Below, piece after piece: positions 53,376 through 64,000 of a stretch of 64,000 nucleotides of DNA (its first letter is position 1; each line of letters starts with the position of its first letter). The DNA comes from Deinococcus ruber. Its GTDB lineage: Bacteria > Deinococcota > Deinococci > Deinococcales > Deinococcaceae. The stretch is from assembly GCF_014648095.1 (NCBI RefSeq), contig NZ_BMQL01000017.1:1-64000 (forward strand), read 5' to 3'. Under the pieces are notes generated by a model, which had not been told where the DNA came from, did no database searches, and saw only the letters and a list, made by a program, of their open reading frames with translations. The position numbers and the translations under genes are program-made.

Positions 53376-53837
53376 ATGAGAATTCCTGCCATTCTGCTTT
53401 CGTTGTCACTCGCCCTCACTGCTCTGACCAGCACCGCCTCAGCCACGAGCAGCCTCAATCTGAAGAGCGGTGTTGGCTACGGCCTCGCAGGTCTGGCGTA
53501 TGAGACCACCATCTCGCCCAACACCAGTGTCGAGATCGGTGCCGGATACGTCGGAGCACAAGTCAACGGTACCAATGGCTATAGCCTGGTGGTCGGAGGC
53601 AAGTATTTCTTTTCTCCTCTCGATCAGGGGCCATTTGTGGCGGGTCGCGCCTTCTTCGTTCCTGTTTCGGGTGTCCTGTTAGGCGGAGGCACTCTTACAG
53701 GTGGTTACCGTTTCGTGTTCAATGCCATCCAGTTCGATCTTGAAGCAGGCGGTGCACTGATCGGAGCTACGAACGGTTCATCCTCGGAAACGGGCGCGGG
53801 ACTGGCGGTAGGCCTCGGTCTCGGCTACCGCTTCTAA
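53376..53837 (+). CDS. Small outer-membrane-like protein, copy 3
   Basis: A 153-residue paralogue, more diverged than copies 1 and 2. The N-terminus MRIPAILLSLSLALTALTST is nearly the same, and the end is GLGYRF. The middle has changed, with VGAQVNGTNGYSLVVGGKYF in place of the SAGFKHFF segment. TAGACT (53363-53368) is seven nt before the ATG; TTGCCCTGATTTC is conserved upstream. The start at 53376 is fixed by this match; an earlier in-frame ATG at 53268 is ignored. Confidence 0.78.
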   Translation: MRIPAILLSLSLALTALTSTASATSSLNLKSGVGYGLAGLAYETTISPNTSVEIGAGYVGAQVNGTNGYSLVVGGKYFFSPLDQGPFVAGRAFFVPVSGVLLGGGTLTGGYRFVFNAIQFDLEAGGALIGATNGSSSETGAGLAVGLGLGYRF

Positions 53838-53900
53838 GCTGTTACAGCGGGCGGCTGGAATGGCAGATCATGCTGTTCCAGCCGCTCTTTTTGCACGTAC

Positions 53901-54809
53901 TTACAGTTCCAGTGGCGCGGCGGTGCTTCTGCCCCGCACCTGTGCCAGCAAGGCACCCGCCAGAATGAAGCCCCCGCCCAGCAGCACTGCCAACCGTAAG
54001 CTGTCGTGCAGGAACAGGGCTGCCAGCAGCACCGTCCAGAGCGGCTCGGTGGTGGCGAGCAGCGAGGCCCGCGCCGCGCCGATGCGGGCAATCGCGCCGT
54101 ACAGCGAGGGCACCGCCAGCAGCGTCGGGAGCAGCGCCATTCCGGCGATCACGCCCCACTGCTGCGCCCCCTGCGGCACCACCAGTTGCCCACTGGCACC
54201 GTCCAGCACGGCAAAGTACACAGCGGCGCTCAGCGACATGGCGGCAGTGCTCGCAAGGGGCGGCGCACCGGTCAGCCAGCGTTCCGAGGCGAGCAGATAC
54301 CCGCCGTACAGCGCGGCAGCCAGCACACCAAAACCCAGACCCAGCACATTCTTATCCTGACCGCCCGGCAGCCCCACCACCAGCAACAGCCCGAGCAGCG
54401 TGAGGAGCAGTGCCCCCTGCTGAGGCCGGGTGGGCCGCCGCCCCCACAGCGCCGAATACAGCAGCACGAAGGCCGGAGCGAGGTACAGCAGCAGCGAGGT
54501 CGCGCCCGCACTGATGCGGGTCAGAGCCAGGAAATAGGCGTGGGTGGCGAGGCAGTACAGCAGGCCCACGCCCAGCATCCGGCCCCGCACCGCCCAGCTC
54601 ACGCCCCGGCTCCAGGGCAGCAGCAGCAGCGCCACCAGGCCAAATCGCCACGGCAGCGCCGACAGCGCGGGCAGTCCGACCTGTACAGAAAGCTTGCCCA
54701 GAATGCCCAGACTGGAAAATCCGAGCGCGGCCAGCAGCGCCAGCAGCACGCCTGCACGAGCTGAAACGGGCGCAGCGGTGCGGGGGAAAGTAGACGCAGC
54801 GTCGGGCAT
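53901..54809 (-). CDS. EamA-family transporter
   Basis: A 302-residue drug/metabolite transporter with ten membrane helices in two EamA repeats (about residues 16-145 and 160-295). The substrate is unknown. The start is supported by TAGCCT (54822-54817) seven nt upstream on the minus strand and no Shine-Dalgarno. It converges with the third paralogue and is divergent from clpP. Confidence 0.9.
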   Translation of the reverse strand: MPDAASTFPRTAAPVSARAGVLLALLAALGFSSLGILGKLSVQVGLPALSALPWRFGLVALLLLPWSRGVSWAVRGRMLGVGLLYCLATHAYFLALTRISAGATSLLLYLAPAFVLLYSALWGRRPTRPQQGALLLTLLGLLLVVGLPGGQDKNVLGLGFGVLAAALYGGYLLASERWLTGAPPLASTAAMSLSAAVYFAVLDGASGQLVVPQGAQQWGVIAGMALLPTLLAVPSLYGAIARIGAARASLLATTEPLWTVLLAALFLHDSLRLAVLLGGGFILAGALLAQVRGRSTAAPLEL

Positions 54810-54967
54810 GACAAGCAGGCTAGCAGCTTGCCGTACGCCGCGAGCTATCCATTACAGGAAGTTGTTGCCCGCCCCTGGTAGAAGGTCCAGTCTGATCTTT
54901 TCGCCGTCTTAGGCAGGCTTGCGACTTTGACACTTTCCGCCCTGAGATGCGTGCGATAATGCCCGCC

Positions 54968-55573
<606 letters not shown>

Positions 55574-55627
55574 TTCACAACCCTGTGAGTCTCAGCCCCA
55601 CGAGTCATCGTCAGAGGAGGAAGTAAC

Positions 55628-56824
<1,197 letters not shown>

Positions 56825-57012
56825 ATCTGTGCAGTAAACTTAGCAACCAAGATTACAGCCGCTACCCCGCCGAACCCGTAGAATCCGGTTCAGGCTGGGT
56901 GGCAGCTTTTTATAGTTTTTACTTTTCTACAGTCTGGGCCGCGCTATAGTGGTCTACTACCGTCTTACCTGCCATCATCGAGAGAGCGTCACCAGCCTTG
57001 TAAGGAGTTGAA
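56825..57012 (+). promoter_or_regulatory. clpX-lon intergenic region
   Basis: TATAGT at 56945-56950 is a good -10 for lon; the -35 is unclear, with a T-rich stretch from 56906. AAGGAG (57001-57006) is the lon Shine-Dalgarno. No heat-shock inverted repeat was found. Confidence 0.5.
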
Positions 57013-59469
<2,457 letters not shown>

Positions 59470-59496
59470 GACAGCGTTCAGAAGTAAGCAATAACA

Positions 59497-59529
59497 GCGG
59501 GCGACCTTTGACGGGTCGCCCGCTTTTTT
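59497..59529 (+). terminator. Terminator of lon
   Basis: GCGGGCGACC/GGTCGCCCGC (59497-59506 with 59514-59523), 7-nt loop, then six T. Confidence 0.95.
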
Positions 59530-59554
59530 GCCGTGTTTCTGCTAGCATCCCCCG

Positions 59555-59887
59555 GTGCCCACGCCCGATGCGCCTGCTGCCCCGCTCTCCCCTGCCGATC
59601 TGCTGGCCCTGCTGCGGCGGCATGGTGGGCGTGAATACCGGGCGGCGGCACATCTGGCTGTGCGCGAGCGGGCGACCAAACGTGGCGCGGCAAAGACGGC
59701 AGCGCCCGACGCCTTCAAAGGGCAATACCTGCTGACGGCACGCGGCGAACGGGTACGTGCCGTGGGGCCGAGTGGCAGGGCTAGCGAGCTGAGCGAGGCC
59801 GAATTTCTCGATATTTTCGGGCGCTATCACTTTGTAGACGTTCAGATCACGGGCGTGCTGACGGATCTGGGGCCACTCTTCGGATAA
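59555..59887 (+). CDS. Hypothetical protein
   Basis: A 110-residue protein of unknown function with a basic first half (YRAAAHLAVRERATKRGAAK) and a more hydrophobic second half (EAEFLDIFGRYHFVDVQI). No domain is recognised. The start is GTG at 59555 with TAGCAT (59543-59548) six nt upstream. It is followed by the haloperoxidase-like gene in the same direction after 22 nt. Confidence 0.72.
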   Translation: MPTPDAPAAPLSPADLLALLRRHGGREYRAAAHLAVRERATKRGAAKTAAPDAFKGQYLLTARGERVRAVGPSGRASELSEAEFLDIFGRYHFVDVQITGVLTDLGPLFG

Positions 59888-59909
59888 GGGTCGGCTAGAG
59901 TAAAGCTTC

Positions 59910-61700
59910 ATGAGAAGCTCTTTGCCTTCCGCTCCCCCTCCACTGCGGCGACGCATCTTCCCGGTAGCAGCGCTGAGCGGCGTGCTGATGCTGACCCTGA
60001 CGAGCTGCCCGGAGAAGATCACCGTGCCCGTCAGTACCGTCTGCACGCTCAGCGAGGCCGACTGGCAGGCCATCGAAGCCCCGGCGCACTCGCAGGCACG
60101 GGTGTGGGACGAACTGGCCCTGCATGCCATCCGCAATGTGTTGCCGCAGCCCACCGCCCATGCCCGGACGCTGTTTCACCTGTCGGCGGCCATGTACGAC
60201 GTGTGGGCCAGCTACGACGGCGCGGCGCAGGGTGTCTTCAGCCACGAGAAACACAGCGGCAGCCCGGCGCAGCTCGACGAAGCGCTGAACTATGCCGCCC
60301 ACCGAGTCCTGAAGGCCCGGTACGGCACCCTCGTGCCGGGTCTGGCGACCTGCTTTGACACGCACCTGAAGCACCTCGGACTCGACTCCGCCAACTCGGA
60401 CGTAACGGGCGATTCTGCCGCCGCCATCGGCAACCGCACCGGGCAGGCTGTGCTGAGCGCTGCCGCCAACGACGGAGCCAACGAAGCGGGCAACTACGCC
60501 GATACCAGTGGCTACACGTTCCTCAACGCGCCGCTTCAGCCTGAGTTTCCCGGCACCACCCTGAACGCTCCCGATCACTGGCAACGCCTGCTGCTGCAAA
60601 CACCATTTACCCAGAACAGCATTCCTCAGAGCGGCCCGCAGACCTTTATGGGTGCCCACTGGGGCAGCGTCCAGCCGTTTGCCATGCACAGGAGCGGGGC
60701 GTTTTACCACGACACAGGGCCAGCACCCAGCGTCAGCAATCCGCTGATGAGGACACGCTGGATTCCCGATTCGCTGCGCCGTCAGGCCGAACTCGATCCG
60801 GCCTCTGCGGTGATGCTCGATACCTCGCCCGGAGCTATCGGCAATAATCCGCTGGGCAGCGACGCGGGCAGCGGGCATCCTCTCAACCCGGCTACCGGCC
60901 AGCCCTACGCTCCCAATGTGGTGCGGCAGGCCGATTATGGGCGGGTTCTCGCGGAGTACTGGGCCGATGGGCCACGCGCCGAGACGCCGCCGGGACACTG
61001 GAACGTGATCGCCAATCAGGTGGCCGACGACCCCGCCTTTGTGCGCCGCATGCAGGGCACCGGACAGCCGCTCGGCGCACTGGAATGGGACGTGAAACTG
61101 TACCTCGCGCTGAACGGGGCACTGCACGACGCCGCCATCAGCGCGTGGGAAATCAAACGTCAGACCGACACGGGCCGCCCGATCTCGCTGATCCGGTATC
61201 TGGCCGCTCAGAGCGCCGCCGGAGGGGCTGGCCTGATTCCCGAAGCCGGTCTGATCGAGGAACGCGGCGGCACGCTTCAGGTCAGGGGGTGGCATCCGGG
61301 TACCGGCGTCGTGTGGGAAGACCCGCTGACCTGGGTGCCGTACCAGCTCTCGAACTTCGTCAGCCCGGCCTTTCCGGCGTTCGTATCGGGGCATTCCACC
61401 TTCAGCCGCGCCGCCGCCGAGGTACTGACCACCCTGACCGGCTCGGCCTTCTTTCCGGGCGGGCTGCATGAATTCGTGGCTCCACCCTCGTATCTGAAAA
61501 CTGACCGGCCTTCCAACACCGCCGAGGTGCGGCTTCAGTGGGCCACCTACGCCGACGCCGCCGATCAGGCTGGACAGTCGCGCATCTGGGGCGGCATCCA
61601 CCTCGAACCCGACGATCTGACGGGCCGCCGCATCGGGCATCTGGTAGGGCTGGACGCCGTAAATCTGGCGCTGCGCTACTTTGCGGGCAACGCGCCTTAG
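59910..61700 (+). CDS. Vanadium-haloperoxidase/PAP2-like lipoprotein
   Basis: A 596-residue protein with a lipoprotein signal (LMLTLTSC, Cys near residue 33) and a core related to vanadium-dependent chloroperoxidases and PAP2 phosphatases. The three-part active site can be read: the Lys/Arg segment EIKRQTDTGRPISLIR, FPAFVSGHSTFSRAAAEVL, and SRIWGGIHLEPDDLTG with the Arg/His. It could be a haloperoxidase or a surface phosphatase; sequence cannot decide. TAGAGT (59896-59901) lies eight nt before the ATG. Confidence 0.86.
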   Translation: MRSSLPSAPPPLRRRIFPVAALSGVLMLTLTSCPEKITVPVSTVCTLSEADWQAIEAPAHSQARVWDELALHAIRNVLPQPTAHARTLFHLSAAMYDVWASYDGAAQGVFSHEKHSGSPAQLDEALNYAAHRVLKARYGTLVPGLATCFDTHLKHLGLDSANSDVTGDSAAAIGNRTGQAVLSAAANDGANEAGNYADTSGYTFLNAPLQPEFPGTTLNAPDHWQRLLLQTPFTQNSIPQSGPQTFMGAHWGSVQPFAMHRSGAFYHDTGPAPSVSNPLMRTRWIPDSLRRQAELDPASAVMLDTSPGAIGNNPLGSDAGSGHPLNPATGQPYAPNVVRQADYGRVLAEYWADGPRAETPPGHWNVIANQVADDPAFVRRMQGTGQPLGALEWDVKLYLALNGALHDAAISAWEIKRQTDTGRPISLIRYLAAQSAAGGAGLIPEAGLIEERGGTLQVRGWHPGTGVVWEDPLTWVPYQLSNFVSPAFPAFVSGHSTFSRAAAEVLTTLTGSAFFPGGLHEFVAPPSYLKTDRPSNTAEVRLQWATYADAADQAGQSRIWGGIHLEPDDLTGRRIGHLVGLDAVNLALRYFAGNAP

Positions 61701-61780
61701 CGCAGAAACCGGGCAGCGGGAAGGCTTCTTCAGCACTGTGGCCCTCGCGCTGCTCATGTGTCGTCCATTACCCTGAACGG

Positions 61781-63031
61781 ATGTTTCCTTCTCTGCTGAC
61801 GACCCTCTCGAAACCGGTCATCTGGCTGGAACTGGCGTTCATCGTGCTGGTGGGCTTTGCGCTGTGGCGGCTGGGCGTGGTGCTGCTGCGCCTGCTGTCG
61901 CAGCATGTCCATGCGCGGCTGGTCCGGAGCCTGAAGATTCTGTGGGCCATCGTGGCGGCGTATGCCACCGTTGCCGCTGCCGTTCATGGTCTGGGCCTCA
62001 GCGAAGTGCCGCTGCTGTACGACCACGGCGAACGGATTATCGAAACCTTCCGGGCCAGCGCCGGGCAGGTCATCGTGATGGCCGCCATCGCAGTGATCGC
62101 CTGGAATCTGGTGACGTTCACCTCACGGCGGGTGGTACCCGAATCCAACGTGACGGATTTTACCCGGCGCAACGTGCGCGTGCAGACGCTGGTGGGCGTG
62201 ATCGAGGGCTCGCTGCGGCTGGTGATCGTGCTGCTGGTGGGCATCAGCATCTTACAGGCGCTGGGCGTGAACGCGGCGGCGCTGCTGGCAGGCGTGTCGG
62301 TGCTGGGGCTGGCCGTTGGTTTTGGCGCTCAGAGTCTCATCAAAGATGTATTCACCGGCTTTTTTATTCTGCTGGAAGACCAGTACGGCGTGGGAGACGT
62401 GATCTCAGTCAACAACAGCACCCTGAGCGGCGGTGTCGAGCGCCTGACGCTGCGCTATACCTCGCTGCGGGCGATGGACGGCACGGTTCACATCATTCCC
62501 AACGGCCAGATTCTGACGGTCAGCGTGAGCAGCAAGGACTGGTCACAGGTGGTCGCCACCGTCGAGGTGACGTATGCCGCCAACATCAACGATGCGCTGC
62601 GGGTACTGGGCAAGATTTCGCAGGAGCTGTACGACGACCCGGAGTGGCGTCCCAAGTTTCTGGCGGAACCCGACATTCACGGCGTCAGCAACCTGACCCC
62701 CGACGGCGTGCAGCTGCGGGCGCTGTACAAGGTGCTGCCCAAGTCGCAGTGGGCGCTGGGCCGCGAGTTCAACCGCCGTATCAAGATCGCGATGGATCAG
62801 GCGGGCATCGACATTCCCTCGCCGCAGCGCAGCAGCAGCATCCTGCTGTCGGGTGCGCCGCTGACGGTTCATCTGGTCAAGGACGCGCCGCAGCAGCAAA
62901 CGCCCCCACTCGATCTTCGCAAGGCCAGCAGCGAGGCGGAGCGTCAGCAGTCTCCATTTCCGCCCTCCGAGACCCGCGACCCCGACAGCAATGCCCCGGA
63001 CACCGCCGAGCACGACAGCGAGCGAGACTGA
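61781..63031 (+). CDS. MscS-family mechanosensitive channel
   Basis: A 416-residue membrane protein. Helices lie at about residues 9-33, 45-67, 87-108, 141-163 and 166-190; the pore helix contains LLAGVSVLGLAVGFGAQSLI, and the beta-domain starts LLEDQYGVGDVISV. A long polar C-terminal tail ends it. It should open under membrane tension to release solutes. TACCCT (61769-61774), six nt upstream, sets the ATG at 61781; the open frame upstream overlaps the preceding gene. Confidence 0.92.
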   Translation: MFPSLLTTLSKPVIWLELAFIVLVGFALWRLGVVLLRLLSQHVHARLVRSLKILWAIVAAYATVAAAVHGLGLSEVPLLYDHGERIIETFRASAGQVIVMAAIAVIAWNLVTFTSRRVVPESNVTDFTRRNVRVQTLVGVIEGSLRLVIVLLVGISILQALGVNAAALLAGVSVLGLAVGFGAQSLIKDVFTGFFILLEDQYGVGDVISVNNSTLSGGVERLTLRYTSLRAMDGTVHIIPNGQILTVSVSSKDWSQVVATVEVTYAANINDALRVLGKISQELYDDPEWRPKFLAEPDIHGVSNLTPDGVQLRALYKVLPKSQWALGREFNRRIKIAMDQAGIDIPSPQRSSSILLSGAPLTVHLVKDAPQQQTPPLDLRKASSEAERQQSPFPPSETRDPDSNAPDTAEHDSERD

Positions 63032-63080
63032 GCGGGTACGTTCGCGTCCAGAGCAGTTCTCCAAATTCACTTGCTCGGCT

Positions 63081-63120
63081 CAGTCAGAAGGCTGGAAAGA
63101 ACATACCAGTCTTCTGACTG
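63081..63120. terminator. Hairpin between convergent mscS-like and ftsH genes
   Basis: CAGTCAGAAG (63081-63090) pairs perfectly with CTTCTGACTG (63111-63120), and an inner CTGG/CCAG extends it. No T-tract. Confidence 0.65.
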
Positions 63121-63125
63121 CTGAT

Positions 63126-64000
63126 TTAGGCCAGACTCGCGCCGCCCAGCCCACCTTCCGGCGGAATCACGGCGGGCAGGTCGTCGAGTACGCCGCCCGC
63201 CAGCAGCGTCGAGAACTCTTCGCCGGTCAGGGTCTCGCGGTGAATCAGCTCGGGCACGATCACGTGCAGCCGGGGCAGATGCTCGCGCAGCAGATGGAGG
63301 GCACGTTCGTACTGGCGCGCGATCAGCTGCGACACCTCCTCGTCGATGATGCGGGCAGTCGACTGGCTGTAATTAGCGGGCTGCATGCCGCCGCCCAGAT
63401 ACACGCTCTCGTCGCTGGCGAGCGATACCTTGCCGAGCCTATCGCTCATACCCCAGGTCGTCACCATGCGCCGGGCGATGTTGGTGGCCTGCTGGAAATC
63501 GTTCTGCGCCCCGGTGGTCACTTCTCCAAATACCACCTGCTCGGCGGCCCGCCCGCTCAGGGCCACCGCGATCATGTCTTCGAGCACGGCCCGCACATAA
63601 TGCACCCGGTCTTCGCGCAGCGGCATCATGTAGCCCGCTGCCCGGCCACGCGGCACCACCGTCAGCTTTGCCACTCTGTCGGCGTGGGGCAGGAGCTGAG
63701 CAGCGAGAGCATGGCCGACCTCGTGATACGCCGTCACCCGCCGGTCAGCTTCATTGATCACCATGCTGCGCCGTTCCGGCCCCATCAGCACCCGGTCCCG
63801 CGCCTCATCCACATCGCGCATGGTGATGCGTTTGCGGTTTTCCCGCGCCGCCAGCAGCGCCGCCTCGTTCAGCAGATTCTCCAGATCCGCCCCCACCATC
63901 CCCGGCGTCTGCCGCGCCACCATATTCAGATCCACCGCCGGGTCCAGCGGCTTCTTGCGGGCGTGAATCTTCAGAATCATCTCGCGCCCGCGCACGTCGG
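63126..64000 (-). CDS. ftsH: ATP-dependent zinc metalloprotease FtsH, C-terminal part (runs off the window)
   Basis: The last 290 residues or so of FtsH; the N-terminal membrane helices and AAA+ Walker motifs lie to the right of the window. Visible are the end of the AAA+ domain (RGREMILKIHARKKPLDPAV) and the peptidase M41 domain with the zinc motif HEVGH (Val where HEAGH is usual). The frame is open to the window end, so the codon at 63995 is not the start. FtsH degrades membrane and some cytosolic proteins. Confidence 0.93.
   Translation of the reverse strand, partial: DVRGREMILKIHARKKPLDPAVDLNMVARQTPGMVGADLENLLNEAALLAARENRKRITMRDVDEARDRVLMGPERRSMVINEADRRVTAYHEVGHALAAQLLPHADRVAKLTVVPRGRAAGYMMPLREDRVHYVRAVLEDMIAVALSGRAAEQVVFGEVTTGAQNDFQQATNIARRMVTTWGMSDRLGKVSLASDESVYLGGGMQPANYSQSTARIIDEEVSQLIARQYERALHLLREHLPRLHVIVPELIHRETLTGEEFSTLLAGGVLDDLPAVIPPEGGLGGASLA

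Overview
The window is a 64-kb piece of a high-GC chromosome from a Deinococcus species. The evidence is a UV-damage endonuclease (UvsE), a urease gamma/beta fusion, an HflX with the Deinococcus-Thermus type N-terminus, tandem deoxynucleoside kinases, and above all promoter architecture. More than twenty genes have a TANNNT -10 hexamer only 5-7 nt before the start codon, the signature of the leaderless mRNAs known from Deinococcus. No insertion sequence, phage or CRISPR array was seen; most of the window is core chromosome, with a few accessory patches.

Layout. 0.2-5.3 kb: UbiD-family decarboxylase, then DAHP synthase and O-acetylhomoserine sulfhydrylase, each behind a short leader peptide rich in the matching amino acids (Phe-Phe-Phe-Tyr-Trp and Cys-Cys-Cys). 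5.4-7.1 kb: membrane diguanylate cyclase. 7.2-14.8 kb: a leftward urease cluster (ureAB-ureC-orf145-hypA-orf110-hypB-ureE-ureF, then ureG-ureD) in which hydrogenase-type HypA and HypB sit inside the operon; a DinB gene and two palindromic repeats interrupt it. 15.2-18.8 kb: large secreted DUF11-repeat protein. 18.9-25.3 kb: uvsE, tRNA-Cys, small enzymes, thrS with an unusual leader, and a TipAS-like pseudogene. 25.6-33.2 kb: radical SAM protein, DinB, Nudix, class V aminotransferase, transglutaminase and a thioredoxin-domain protein.

33.4-42.4 kb: hflX, apparently starting at AUA; GNAT acetyltransferase; two deoxynucleoside kinases; murE; gpsA; methyltransferase. 42.5-46.9 kb: a surface-structure island with two O-antigen-ligase-like proteins and two type IV pilins around the SRP RNA gene; the second ligase is strikingly AT-rich and probably acquired. 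47-52 kb: ECF sigma factor with a membrane partner, SlyD-type isomerase, and Der. 52.1-53.8 kb: three tandem small outer-membrane-like proteins. 55-59.5 kb: the ATP-dependent proteases clpP, clpX and lon. The window ends with a vanadium-haloperoxidase-like lipoprotein, an MscS channel and the C-terminal part of ftsH running off the edge.

The strongest novel signals are translation-dependent leaders: a complete attenuator before DAHP synthase, a poly-Cys upstream ORF before the sulfhydrylase, and a leaderless 37-codon upstream ORF ending in a strong hairpin before thrS.
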